DNA from: Pseudobdellovibrionaceae bacterium | Lineage (GTDB): Bacteria > Bdellovibrionota > Bdellovibrionia > Bdellovibrionales > Bdellovibrionaceae | Direction: 5' to 3' | Length of the DNA stretch: 51,208 nt | NCBI GenBank assembly: GCA_021731025.1 | Contig: JAKFYD010000025.1 | Location: forward strand, 1-51,208 | Shown here: positions 8,033 through 17,239 of the stretch, one piece after another | Position numbering within the stretch: the first letter of the stretch is position 1 | Layout of the letters: each line of letters begins with the position of its first letter | The notes under the pieces: model-generated | What the model was told of the DNA's origin: nothing | What the model saw: only the letters and a program-made list of their open reading frames with translations | Database searches by the model: none | Made by a program: the position numbers and the translations under genes

Positions 8033-9736
8033 TTAAACGTCCTTTACAGAAGAGTTCACAACTTCTTCAACGGTGGTGATTCCTAATCTCAATTTAAGCA
8101 AAGCACTTCGTCTTAAGGTGCGCAGACCCAGTTCTCGCGCTAATATTCGCAGCTGACTGGTGTTGGCGCCCCTGAGGATGGCGTCCTTAATCTTTTCGGT
8201 CATAGGAAATAATTCGTAAATTGCGGCCCTGCCCTTGATGCCGCTGTTATTACAATCGCGACAACCACGGCCTTTAAAAGTTTTATAGTTTGAGACTTCA
8301 TCAGCATCGACCCCTAAACCAAGAAGCACCTGTGCGGGAATTTCGATGGGCGCTTTGCAGGTATCACAAATACGACCCACCAGACGTTGTGCGACGATGA
8401 GATTTAGAGTGGAAGTGATGATGTAAGGAGCAACTCCGATTTCGGTTAAACGAATAATTGTTGATGGGGCATCGTTCGTATGCAAAGTGCTTACGACCAT
8501 GTGACCTGTTGAAGCCGCCTTAAATGAAATCTCTGCGGTCTCTTGATCCCGAATCTCTCCCACCATAACAATGTCAGGATCTTGTCGTAAAAATGTTTTT
8601 AAAGCCGATGCGAAAGTTAAACTGATATCAGGATTCATTTGCACTTGATTAATGCCTTCGAGATTGAACTCGACAGGATCTTCTGCGGTGCTGATGTTGA
8701 CATCGGCTTTGTTAAGCTCTGACAAGGCCGAATAAATGGTCGTGGTTTTTCCACTTCCTGTTGGACCTGTAATCAAAACCATTCCCTGGGGCTGATTGAT
8801 ATTATCTTTAAAAAGTTTTAAATCATCTTCTTCAAAACCCAGCTTAGTCATGTCCAATTGCAAGTTCGATTTATCCAGTAAACGCAAAACAACTTTTTCA
8901 CCCCAAAGTGTTGGCAAAACGCTGACACGAAAATCCATTTCTTTAGATTTTGTGCGAACTTTAAGACGACCGTCTTGGGGTCGACGTCGTTCGGCGATAT
9001 CCAATTTGGACATAATTTTCAATCGCGCCGCAATGGCCGAGCCCGAACCTTGCGGTGGCGAGGTTGCTTCCAGCAATGTACCATCGATGCGGTAACGAAC
9101 ACGGAATTTTTTTTCATAGGGCTCGAAATGAATATCAGACACTCGGCGCTTCATAGCATCAGCCAAAGTTGCGTTTACAAATTTCACCACAGGAGAATCT
9201 TCGCCCAACAGATCCTGGTCGATCATTTCCACAGAATTACTGCTGCTTTCGCTGACCGAACTGACCATCTCTTCGTCGCGCATTTGATCCAAACTTTTTT
9301 GGATATTTGCCCCGTAGTACTTATCAATTGCGGCTTGCACAGCGATGGGCGTTGCAACAACAGGCTGGATGCTTTTCATCTTTGTGAGGTAACGCAAATC
9401 CTCGCGCACCATCAGATTGCTTGGATCTGAAAATGCGACCACCAAAGTTTGTCCTGCCTTTTGTAAGGGCATTAACAGGTATTTTTCACAAATATCGCGA
9501 CCTAAAAGTTGCACAACGGTGGGATCAATTTCAAAACTACCAAGTTCAACTCCAGGAACTTGGTAGTGCTTTTCTAAAGCACGAAGAATTTGATTCTCTT
9601 TAAGAAAACCTAAAGAAACGACGCTTTGAAGTACGTTATAGACTTTGTTTTTCTTTTGATCTTCAAGTGCAGCATTCAGTTGCTCTGGTCGTAATAATCC
9701 TTGTTTGACAAGAATTTCTCCGGCCTTCAAAGACAT
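8033..9736 (-). CDS. pilB: PilB, type IV pilus extension ATPase
   Basis: This 567-residue AAA-type secretion ATPase starts with an MshEN-type domain (residues 1-140; MSLKAGEILVKQGLLRPEQL), a domain that binds cyclic di-GMP in some relatives. An N2 linker domain follows (FVNATLADAMKRRVSDIHFE). The motor has Walker A GPTGSGKTTT near 322, an Asp box, Walker B DIVMVGEIRD and the His box GHMVVSTLHT. A zinc tetracysteine is formed by CDTC near 455 and CRDC near 485. It hydrolyses ATP to drive pilin assembly. The Shine-Dalgarno GAGGAAAA precedes the ATG, and the operon promoter should lie in the 64 bases upstream. Confidence 0.95.
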   Translation of the reverse strand: MSLKAGEILVKQGLLRPEQLNAALEDQKKNKVYNVLQSVVSLGFLKENQILRALEKHYQVPGVELGSFEIDPTVVQLLGRDICEKYLLMPLQKAGQTLVVAFSDPSNLMVREDLRYLTKMKSIQPVVATPIAVQAAIDKYYGANIQKSLDQMRDEEMVSSVSESSSNSVEMIDQDLLGEDSPVVKFVNATLADAMKRRVSDIHFEPYEKKFRVRYRIDGTLLEATSPPQGSGSAIAARLKIMSKLDIAERRRPQDGRLKVRTKSKEMDFRVSVLPTLWGEKVVLRLLDKSNLQLDMTKLGFEEDDLKLFKDNINQPQGMVLITGPTGSGKTTTIYSALSELNKADVNISTAEDPVEFNLEGINQVQMNPDISLTFASALKTFLRQDPDIVMVGEIRDQETAEISFKAASTGHMVVSTLHTNDAPSTIIRLTEIGVAPYIITSTLNLIVAQRLVGRICDTCKAPIEIPAQVLLGLGVDADEVSNYKTFKGRGCRDCNNSGIKGRAAIYELFPMTEKIKDAILRGANTSQLRILARELGLRTLRRSALLKLRLGITTVEEVVNSSVKDV

Positions 9737-9800
9737 GATTTTCCTCTCTGAAAAGAACTTGAAATATCATATCTTTAACCGCGATCATGCGTTACTAGAC

Positions 9801-10655
9801 CTAGGGTGAGTTTTGAACTTTTTCCGCCAGAAACTGATTCCAGCTCTGCTCGAACTCGGCGAAACCGAAACTCATTCCCGTTTTAATTTTTTGAATCAAA
9901 CTAAAGTCGTAAAAAGCTGACAGATAAGTCGGTGGCAAAGTCTGTAAAGAGGCCCGCTCGGCCTCTTCGAGAAGCAAACTCTTTGGTTTTTCAAAATTGA
10001 GATCCAGCACGACTCCACCGGCTTTCATAAAATTAAAATAAACCAAGTCGTCCAAAATGGGATGCTCGTCCGCGTATTTAATAGTGCTGATCATGATTGC
10101 GGCTTTGGTGGTTTGCAAAGTCAATTGGTGACTGGACAAGGCGAGAATTTCAGTCCCCACATGAAAACGTTTTAAAAAATTGACCTCGGCTTGAACAAAG
10201 TCTTCATCTTCACCGACCAAATAAACGCGACGATGTCCTAAACTTAAAAGCAAAGAAACTAACACTCGACCCTTCAAATCGTCACAAATTACGTAGCTCG
10301 CCTCTTTGATATCGTAGCCAGTGATCCGCGAAACAATGGCCTCACGAAGGCTTTCGTAAAGCATAACTCGGGGCCAATAATTTTTTTCTTCGTAGAGAAA
10401 AGTATCACAACAGCCCAACAGCTGCACCTGCGCCGGTTGAGTTTGCCATTTTTCCAGTATCAACTGAGACATTTCATAACTTAAACGATAGGCATCAAAT
10501 TTTTTCTCGCGAGACTCGACGAGCAGATCTTTCGCTTGCTCTGCAGGAAAATTAATTCTTTCAATGGCGACATTTTTTTCTTTAAGAAATTTTTCAATGT
10601 GCAAAAAGGAAGAGGATGGCTGCTCACTGATTTCCGCAATTTTAACCAGAGACAT
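9801..10655 (-). CDS. AroE-like (shikimate dehydrogenase-type) Rossmann protein
   Basis: This 284-residue protein is not recognised with certainty. A central segment, VLVSLLLSLGHRRVYLVGED, resembles the nucleotide-binding part of shikimate dehydrogenases, and a later GGVVLDLNFEKPKSLLLEEA resembles their VVxDxxYxPxxTxLL motif. The glycine-rich GAGGAA loop and the catalytic Lys/Asp pair are not visible, so activity is doubtful. The start at 10655 is preferred over an earlier in-frame start because AAAGGA lies upstream at good spacing. It overlaps ribF by 14 bases, so the two are probably co-translated. A diverged dehydrogenase-like protein is the best guess. Confidence 0.45.
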   Translation of the reverse strand: MSLVKIAEISEQPSSSFLHIEKFLKEKNVAIERINFPAEQAKDLLVESREKKFDAYRLSYEMSQLILEKWQTQPAQVQLLGCCDTFLYEEKNYWPRVMLYESLREAIVSRITGYDIKEASYVICDDLKGRVLVSLLLSLGHRRVYLVGEDEDFVQAEVNFLKRFHVGTEILALSSHQLTLQTTKAAIMISTIKYADEHPILDDLVYFNFMKAGGVVLDLNFEKPKSLLLEEAERASLQTLPPTYLSAFYDFSLIQKIKTGMSFGFAEFEQSWNQFLAEKVQNSP

Positions 10656-11577
10656 TAAAATATTCCTTTGCCTGTTTGCGATCATTTTCCAACTGTTGCT
10701 TTAACTCTTGCAAAGAACCGAATTTTTTTTCTTCGCGCAGAAATTTAACAAATTCCAAAGTGACTTCTTGATCATAAATCTGTTCGTCAAAATTAAGGAT
10801 GTGAGTTTCAATTTTAACCTGGTCAAAACTCTGCGCCACCGTCGGGTTCCATCCAACATTGGTCATTGAGGGATGAATATTTCCACCAACTTTGAACCGA
10901 GTCAGGTAGACTCCAACTCTTGGCTTCAGACTCCAAGGCACATCCAAATTGGCTGTAGGAAAACCAATCGTTCGTCCCCGGCGATCTCCCGGTATAACTT
11001 TTCCCTGCAAGTAAAAAGGTCTTCCTAAAAATTCTTGGGCTTGGACGATTTCTCCCCGCCGAATGAATTCACGAATCTTCGAAGAAGATACAATCATCCC
11101 ACTTTTTTCAAAAGGAGGGATAATTTCAACACCGATAGCGTTTTTTTGACAGATGTCCTGCAGAAGTTTTAAGGTTCCTTGGCGCCCAGAACCAAAAGCG
11201 AAATCATAACCCACGATAACTTTTTGTGGCTTGAGATGCTTAAAAATTAACTGTTTTAAAAATTCTTCCGGCGTTAACCGTGAAAATTCCAGATTAAATG
11301 GATGGCGAACAAAAATGTCCACGCCGATCTTTTTCATTTGCTCAATTTGATCCTCCACTGGAAAAATTCTCTGAAATTCGCGTTCGGGATACAAAACCTG
11401 CAAAGGATGAGGATCAAAAGTAACCACCAGCGAGGAAGATTTTTGCTCGTGAGCCTGCTGGACCAGCCGACGCAACAAAGCCTCGTGCCCCAGATGCACG
11501 CCATCAAAATTACCGAGTGTCACTACAGTGCTTTTCACAAGCGGTTGCACTTGCTCCAAGGAATTGATCACCTGCAT
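10642..11577 (-). CDS. ribF: Bifunctional riboflavin kinase/FAD synthetase
   Basis: This 311-residue enzyme converts riboflavin to FMN and then to FAD in the cytoplasm. The N-terminal adenylyltransferase domain (about 1-185) has VVTLGNFDGVHLGHEALLRR with the HxGH nucleotidyl-transferase motif, and VGYDFAFGSGRQG. The C-terminal kinase domain (about 185-305) has the RRGRTIGFPTANL motif and the catalytic glutamate region KIETHILNFD. Length matches the family. It is transcribed divergently from the CHASE2 kinase and overlaps the AroE-like gene downstream. Confidence 0.95.
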   Translation of the reverse strand: MQVINSLEQVQPLVKSTVVTLGNFDGVHLGHEALLRRLVQQAHEQKSSSLVVTFDPHPLQVLYPEREFQRIFPVEDQIEQMKKIGVDIFVRHPFNLEFSRLTPEEFLKQLIFKHLKPQKVIVGYDFAFGSGRQGTLKLLQDICQKNAIGVEIIPPFEKSGMIVSSSKIREFIRRGEIVQAQEFLGRPFYLQGKVIPGDRRGRTIGFPTANLDVPWSLKPRVGVYLTRFKVGGNIHPSMTNVGWNPTVAQSFDQVKIETHILNFDEQIYDQEVTLEFVKFLREEKKFGSLQELKQQLENDRKQAKEYFNVSG

Positions 11578-11664
11578 TTTTGTAAAATCTCCCTATTCTT
11601 TTCAAATTCATAGTAGCAAGCCCCGAAACCGATTTCATCGTTGAAATTCTATTGAGATTCCGCT

Positions 11665-13539
11665 ATGTTGCGTTGCGTGAGACCCCGTCGATATCTAACA
11701 CTGATTCAACTTCGCTTGAGCTATCTTTCGCGATGGCTGCGCCGTCGCGGCGGCTTCTTTCTGCGTCTTTTCCTGTGCTGGATGTTTGCGATCCTTGTTC
11801 TGCGGTACGATGAAGTTACAAGCTATGATCAGCGCTTTCAATTGCGTGGTCCACAAAAAGTGGGCAACGAAGTTGTCGTCATCCTTTTAAAGCTCAGTGA
11901 TTTTCGCAAAACTGGAAGCATTCAAATGAGTACGATGATCGACATTAATGAACCAACCACGATCAGCGATAGCACCTTCTGGGATCAAACCTTGTGGAAA
12001 GAATTTTTAACCCAGTTATTAAAACAAAAACCACGTTCAATTGGGGTTAATCTCTATTTCGGAGACAACGTCGAAAAAATCACTCTAACTCCCGAAGAAA
12101 AACGAATTTTTTATGATCCGAAAATTTTTTGGTCAACTTCGGTCAATCACATGGATCGGTCACTTCTCCCCGCTTTCACCAATCGTCGCCAAAGCAATGT
12201 CGGTAGCAATGAATTGCGTCGCGACGACGACGGAGTTGTTCGTCGCATTTTTCCTTCCACTTCAGAGCATCCACTGCTGGTCGAAAAGTTAACCGACTTG
12301 CGATTACCAAAAAATAATTCTCGCTGGCTGATCAATTATCGAGGGGACGACACTCTGTTCACCAAGGTGAGCTGGCATGAGATCATGAACAATGAACTGC
12401 CACCCCGATTTTTAGAAAATAAAATTATCCTTATCGGAGCGGAAACGAATTTGACTCCGAATTACCAAACTCCCTTTGGACCTCTTCATCGTGTCCATAT
12501 TTTAGCTCAAGTCGTCGACAATCTTCTGCACAGCCGATGGGTCATTCGCTATTCCATGGGGGTCTATGCAGCTTTTTTATTTTTAATTGCTTTGCTTGCC
12601 GCTTTTATCATTACCCACTTTCCACAGAGCGTGAGTTTGGTCTTTTTTATTTGGATTGGAACCTTGGTCGCCGCCATGAGCGCGTGGATTTTTGATTCAT
12701 TTTACGTTTGGCTGCCGGCGGTGTCGACATCGATTCTATTGGCCAGCATTTGGATCATCTTTGTCGGCTATCAAGCATCCAAGATTGAACGCAAAAACTT
12801 TGTCCTTGAGCAAGAGCAAAAATACCTTCACGAACTTGAACAGCTTAAAAATAATTTTGTGAGCTTAATCAGTCATGATCTGAAAACGCCGATTGCAAAA
12901 ATTCAGGCGGTGGTGGATCGCCTGCTGACTCAGGACACTCAAAACGAACTGAAGAATGATTTTTTAGCGCTCAGATCTTATGGCGACGAATTGAATCGCT
13001 ACATCCAGTCGATCCTGCAAGTTTTGCGGATCGAATCGAGGGAATTTCAGTTGATTATTGAAGTCGCCGACATCAATGAGATTATTGATGCGGCTCTTCG
13101 CCAACTGCGGCCTTTAGCTGCAGAAAAAAATATTCAGCTGACCACATCGTTGGAACCGATTTTTTCTGTCGAGTTTGATATCACTTTGATGAAAGAAGTT
13201 ATTATTAATCTCGTCGAAAATGCCATTAAGTACTCTTCTCCAGGACAAGAAATTTTGGTTAAATCCTGGGAGGATCAAAATTTTGTCCATGTTTCAATCG
13301 TTGACCATGGCCAAGGAATTTCCGCTGAAGAAATCGAAAAAGTTTGGGAAAAATTCACTCGAGGTAAAAACCAGGATTTAAAGACTAAAGGCACAGGCTT
13401 GGGTCTTTACTTGGTTAAATATTTTGTGGAGCTTCACGGAGGCCAAGTCTCTATGGAAAGCCAAGAAGGAAAGGGCACGACTGTCTCCTTTACCTTACCG
13501 GTCAGTGATGATAAGACCTCCCTGGAAGGAGTTTCATGA
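11665..13539 (+). CDS. CHASE2-domain sensor histidine kinase
   Basis: This 624-residue membrane kinase has an arginine-rich N-terminus and one transmembrane helix (about 30-47). A CHASE2 extracytoplasmic sensor follows (about 48-290; YDEVTSYDQRFQLRGP is typical of its start). Three transmembrane helices (about 297-370) come next, then a coiled coil and a kinase core with the H box LISHDLKTPIAK (His near 404). The N box is NLVENAIKYSS, and the G boxes are DHGQGIS and KGTGLGLYLV. CHASE2 kinases sense unknown periplasmic signals. The gene overlaps its response regulator by four bases (ATGA, 13536-13539), which marks them as a cognate pair. The Shine-Dalgarno before the ATG is weak. Confidence 0.9.
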   Translation: MLRCVRPRRYLTLIQLRLSYLSRWLRRRGGFFLRLFLCWMFAILVLRYDEVTSYDQRFQLRGPQKVGNEVVVILLKLSDFRKTGSIQMSTMIDINEPTTISDSTFWDQTLWKEFLTQLLKQKPRSIGVNLYFGDNVEKITLTPEEKRIFYDPKIFWSTSVNHMDRSLLPAFTNRRQSNVGSNELRRDDDGVVRRIFPSTSEHPLLVEKLTDLRLPKNNSRWLINYRGDDTLFTKVSWHEIMNNELPPRFLENKIILIGAETNLTPNYQTPFGPLHRVHILAQVVDNLLHSRWVIRYSMGVYAAFLFLIALLAAFIITHFPQSVSLVFFIWIGTLVAAMSAWIFDSFYVWLPAVSTSILLASIWIIFVGYQASKIERKNFVLEQEQKYLHELEQLKNNFVSLISHDLKTPIAKIQAVVDRLLTQDTQNELKNDFLALRSYGDELNRYIQSILQVLRIESREFQLIIEVADINEIIDAALRQLRPLAAEKNIQLTTSLEPIFSVEFDITLMKEVIINLVENAIKYSSPGQEILVKSWEDQNFVHVSIVDHGQGISAEEIEKVWEKFTRGKNQDLKTKGTGLGLYLVKYFVELHGGQVSMESQEGKGTTVSFTLPVSDDKTSLEGVS

Positions 13540-14960
13540 AAAAAGTATTGAATGCCCTTATTGTTGATGACGAAGCTGAATTAAGAAAATCCGTAGCTTC
13601 GATTCTGCGCTCTTCTGTGCCTGAAATTGAATTTCAAATGGAGGAAGCCGCTGATGGCAAAGAGGCCTTGGATAAAGTCAAAGCCCAATCCTTCGATGTT
13701 GTTTTGATGGATGTTAAAATGCCCGAAATGAATGGATTAGATGCATTAACGGCAATCAAAGAACATGATCCTCGCACTTTTGTTGTTATCATGACGGCGC
13801 ACAGTAATTTGAATGATGCCATTCTTGCAATTAAAGAGGGCGCTTATGACTATGTCGAAAAACCAGTTAAAGCGGAACGTCTGGTTGAAATTGTAAGGGC
13901 AGCCTTTGACGCTCGCGAGATGGTTTCTAAATTGGCTCTTTCCAGTCCTATCTTCGATGATGACATTGAATCAGACTTTGTTGGCAATACCCAAAAAATG
14001 CGGGAAGTTTTCCATCTGATCTTTAAACTTTGCAAAGTCGACACCACCGTTTTGATCCGCGGGGAAAACGGCACGGGCAAAGAACTTGTTGCTCATGCAA
14101 TTCACTCGAACTCTCCGCGAAAGAGCGGATCTTTTATCGCCATCAACTGCGGGGCTATTCCTGAAGCTCTGATGGAAAGCGAATTGTTTGGTCATGAAAA
14201 AGGTGCCTTTACAGGAGCTATCGAACGTAAAATTGGAAAATTTCAAGCGGCTAATAATGGCACCCTCTTTCTGGATGAAATTGGAGAGCTGAAACCCGAC
14301 ATGCAGGTTAAACTCTTGCGCGTTTTGCAAGAGAAAAAATTCACTCCTGTCGGAAGTACACGCGAAGTTAAATCTAATGCTCGAATCATTGCGGCCACGA
14401 ATCGCAATTTAGAAAAAATGATGGAAGATGGACAATTTCGCGAAGATCTTTTTTACCGCTTGAATGTCATGCCTATTTTTCTTCCGCCGCTGCGTGAACG
14501 CGTGGAAGATATTCCTGCACTTGTCAGCCACTTCATTAAAAAGTTTTCTAAGCAGCACAACAGCACCATCAATTCCATTTCTGCCGAAGCTTTAGAGCTG
14601 ATGAAGAAATACAATTGGCCAGGAAATATTCGTGAACTTGAAAATGCTGTCGAGCGCGCTTTCATTGTTGAAACTTCAAATCAAATCATGGCGCAAAGTT
14701 TACCGGATTCCATGAAGGCAAAAGTTAGCCCCCTACGAGCTCCAAGCTCCGAGAATGAGAAAACGACCACCTTAGGATATTCTGGGGCCTTGGACTTCGA
14801 TGCCTTCAAAGAAGGTATGGAAAAAGATTTTATCATCAATGCCCTTAAAGCTAACAATGGCCGTATCAATCAAACCGTGGCTCAGGCCAATATTCCTAAA
14901 AATACTCTTTTAAGGAAAATTAAAAAATACGGAATTGTCGTCAAAGATCTTATGGAATAG
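13536..14960 (+). CDS. Sigma54-dependent response regulator paired with CHASE2 kinase
   Basis: This 474-residue NtrC-class protein has a receiver domain (1-125) with Asp11/Asp12, phospho-acceptor Asp59 and Lys109. The AAA+ domain has Walker A GENGTGKE at 176-183 and an intact GAFTGA loop at 223-228, so it should contact sigma54. The C-terminal Fis-like HTH ends in IPKNTLLRKIKKYGI. The targets are not visible here; no convincing -24/-12 promoter was found near the pair. The 3' end converges with and overlaps the end of a glycosyltransferase gene by 11 bases. Confidence 0.92.
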   Translation: MKKVLNALIVDDEAELRKSVASILRSSVPEIEFQMEEAADGKEALDKVKAQSFDVVLMDVKMPEMNGLDALTAIKEHDPRTFVVIMTAHSNLNDAILAIKEGAYDYVEKPVKAERLVEIVRAAFDAREMVSKLALSSPIFDDDIESDFVGNTQKMREVFHLIFKLCKVDTTVLIRGENGTGKELVAHAIHSNSPRKSGSFIAINCGAIPEALMESELFGHEKGAFTGAIERKIGKFQAANNGTLFLDEIGELKPDMQVKLLRVLQEKKFTPVGSTREVKSNARIIAATNRNLEKMMEDGQFREDLFYRLNVMPIFLPPLRERVEDIPALVSHFIKKFSKQHNSTINSISAEALELMKKYNWPGNIRELENAVERAFIVETSNQIMAQSLPDSMKAKVSPLRAPSSENEKTTTLGYSGALDFDAFKEGMEKDFIINALKANNGRINQTVAQANIPKNTLLRKIKKYGIVVKDLME

Positions 14961-16074
14961 CTTTTTCGCAGCAGCGAATGACCGCTGCTGACGAAATCGT
15001 TTTCATGCACTCGTGAGTTCCTAAAGGACAATGTCGATGACCATGAGGACCACAGGGACGACAAACCAGGTGAGATTTCTCAACAAGATAAGATCGGCTC
15101 GACCAAGGGCGAAAGCCAAATTCAATAATGGTCGGTCCAAAAACGGTCACTGTGGGAACATCAGCACAACAAGCCAAATGTGTTGAAGCGCTGTCGTTAC
15201 CAACCACTAAAACTCCCTTGGAAAGTAAAACTGCAGATTCGTAGATGCTTGTTTTCCCGGTGAGATTGAGGCTGCCAGGAATCCGTGATTGAATCCGCTC
15301 GGTCAGGGCTTCTTCGCCCGGGCCTCCCATTATAAAAACCTGATATTCTTTTTCCTGAAAGTAACGCCCGACTTCAATGAAGCCTTGTTCGGTCCACATT
15401 TTAGTCGCCCAAACACTGCCCGGGAAAAGAAAAATCCATTTGTTATCTTGGTAGGATTTTAATTTGAAGGTTTCAACCAAACGTTGAAATGTAAAAGTAT
15501 CTTTATTCAATTGTTCTCTTAAACTCAGGCTACACCAGCCTGGCACTGCAGACAGTTTTCCTGATGAGTCTTTTTGGTAAAAAATATTTTCCGAAGCCAA
15601 GGCGAAAGCTTTTTTTTGAGTTTCACTGTCCCAAGGAAAGAGCAAACTCATTTGCCTTAAAGGCTCGGGCCATTGTTTTTGCTTTTCGATGCTCTTTGTA
15701 AAAAAAATTGAATTCCAAAACTTTCGAAAAGAGATTTTATGTTTGGATTTAAGACTCGAACAGAAAAAAGCCGTTCGCAATGATTCGTGCGGAGAAAAAA
15801 TATATTCTAGATTTTTTGACTGCAGCTGTTCTTGAGCTTTGGTGTAACTTGCTCTATCCCCTTTTTTGATCTCGATCACTTCATCAAATAAGAGCGTCTT
15901 TAAAAAAAAATCTCCCAGTCCCTTTCGGCACAGCAAAATCAAGCGATGCTGGGGCCAAAGTTCACGAAGACGCTGATAGAAAGGGATTCCTAGTAACAAA
16001 TCGCCCAAAAAGGCCGTTTGCACGACTAAAAGTGATCGAGGGGATTCTGTAAATTGGGCTGTGGGATTTGGCAC
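14950..16074 (-). CDS. Glycosyltransferase family 9 (heptosyltransferase-like)
   Basis: This 374-residue protein belongs to the ADP-heptose LPS heptosyltransferase family (GT9). It has SLLVVQTAFLGDLLLGIPF at the N-terminus, KWIFLFPGSVWATKMW in the middle and the donor-binding segment VVGNDSASTHLACCADVPT. A C-terminal cysteine cluster contains CRPCGPHGHRHCP. It probably adds a sugar to the LPS core at the inner membrane's cytoplasmic face. The start is a GTG at 16074, supported by GGAG six bases upstream. It lies 49 bases inside the next GT9 gene of the same operon, so the two are coupled. Confidence 0.87.
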   Translation of the reverse strand: MPNPTAQFTESPRSLLVVQTAFLGDLLLGIPFYQRLRELWPQHRLILLCRKGLGDFFLKTLLFDEVIEIKKGDRASYTKAQEQLQSKNLEYIFSPHESLRTAFFCSSLKSKHKISFRKFWNSIFFTKSIEKQKQWPEPLRQMSLLFPWDSETQKKAFALASENIFYQKDSSGKLSAVPGWCSLSLREQLNKDTFTFQRLVETFKLKSYQDNKWIFLFPGSVWATKMWTEQGFIEVGRYFQEKEYQVFIMGGPGEEALTERIQSRIPGSLNLTGKTSIYESAVLLSKGVLVVGNDSASTHLACCADVPTVTVFGPTIIEFGFRPWSSRSYLVEKSHLVCRPCGPHGHRHCPLGTHECMKTISSAAVIRCCEKAIP

Positions 16075-17177
16075 GACAATCTCCGAATCAATCGTCGAAA
16101 AACATCATCAAGATCAACTAGATCGTAACACATCGTCGCCTTTTGACAAGATCTGTTCCAGCAAGGACTGCATTCCGCCGTCGTCAGTATCGCTTCACCA
16201 TGTCCAAAAAAATCAATCTCGTGAGCGCAACTGGGGCCAAACCAAGCCAAAGTGTATATCCTTTGCGAAAGCGACATATGCATTCCGAGACTATCTCCGG
16301 TAAAAACAACATCACAGGCTGCCACGCTGACTAAACCATCTCGCAGACCCAAGTTTGTTTCACTGCTGATAATGGGAAAATTTGCAGCGATGCTGCGATT
16401 ACGTTCACGGTCTTCCGGACCTCCCAACAGCACAATTTGAATGTCCTTAAAGGGAAGAAGTTTTTTAATCAACTCCCGATGTCCTTCAACACTTAATTTT
16501 TTTGCGGCCAAAACTTCGCTGCAGCCGGTATTGATCCCAAGAATTTTTTTATGACCTTGATTGCTCCATTGCCACTTTCGCTCAAGGGAAACTTCCTTTT
16601 CACCTTCGGTCAATGGAAGGTGGTAACCTTCATTCTGTTTTAGCGTTGGAAGCTCTAAAGCTTCTTGTGTTAACTGCAGTTCGCTTTTTTTATTTTTATA
16701 AAATTTTAAATCGTTGTTCAGGCCAATATTCCAAAGCTCACGAGCTGCAGGAGTTGCAGCCTGCACGGCCCCCGTTACAGAATCAACGATAAAGCCAAGG
16801 ACTTGACGAGCTTTTGTGTAGGACAATACGCCAGACGCTTCCAAAGATTTATCGACGATATAGGCTATATCAAATTCAAGAGCTTTCAACTTGAGCAGAT
16901 CTTTACTTTCGGTCGTCAGCACTCGATCGATGAGGTTATTATAAACCAAAAGCTGTTGAGCTGGGTTTTGCGTGACCCAGGTCAAATGACAATGAGGATG
17001 TTTTTCATGGATAGCTTTAAGTAAAGCGGTCGATCGGACGACCGCACCCAATGCGCCCAAATGAATCAGCAAGATACGCTGATGCACCGGTTTTAAAGAT
17101 GGGCACAAAGAATCGCAAACTTCATTAAGTCCACAAGGTTTGTAACCTGTGAAATGCTTACAGTGAGTGATGGGCAT
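16026..17177 (-). CDS. Glycosyltransferase family 9 with N-terminal cysteine cluster
   Basis: This 383-residue GT9 protein has the family N-terminus RILLIHLGALGAVVRSTALL, but only after about 33 extra residues containing four closely spaced cysteines (CKHFTGYKPC and VCDSLC). Donor-site residues appear in VFTGDSLGMHMSLS. A second cysteine group (CSPCWNRSC, then C) lies near the C-terminus. The two groups could share a metal or iron-sulphur site; that is inference. It is likely to act in LPS core assembly with the adjacent GT9. The gene lies 62 bases upstream-side of the DUF3108 lipoprotein in the envelope cluster, and it may be the last but one of that operon. Confidence 0.85.
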   Translation of the reverse strand: MPITHCKHFTGYKPCGLNEVCDSLCPSLKPVHQRILLIHLGALGAVVRSTALLKAIHEKHPHCHLTWVTQNPAQQLLVYNNLIDRVLTTESKDLLKLKALEFDIAYIVDKSLEASGVLSYTKARQVLGFIVDSVTGAVQAATPAARELWNIGLNNDLKFYKNKKSELQLTQEALELPTLKQNEGYHLPLTEGEKEVSLERKWQWSNQGHKKILGINTGCSEVLAAKKLSVEGHRELIKKLLPFKDIQIVLLGGPEDRERNRSIAANFPIISSETNLGLRDGLVSVAACDVVFTGDSLGMHMSLSQRIYTLAWFGPSCAHEIDFFGHGEAILTTAECSPCWNRSCQKATMCYDLVDLDDVFRRLIRRLSCQIPQPNLQNPLDHF

Positions 17178-17239
17178 GTTCTTATTTTATAGCGAAGAAT
17201 TTAGAAACACGAATGCAGCGAAAAAAATTCAGCCGAAGG

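Noticed and set aside
16065-16085. TGGCACG at 16070 as a sigma54 -24 element
   Set aside because: No -12 TTGCA at proper spacing and it lies inside coding sequence.
16061-16334. Overlapping plus-strand frames opposite the two GT9 genes
   Set aside because: Antisense to conserved GT9 coding; no ribosome-binding site.
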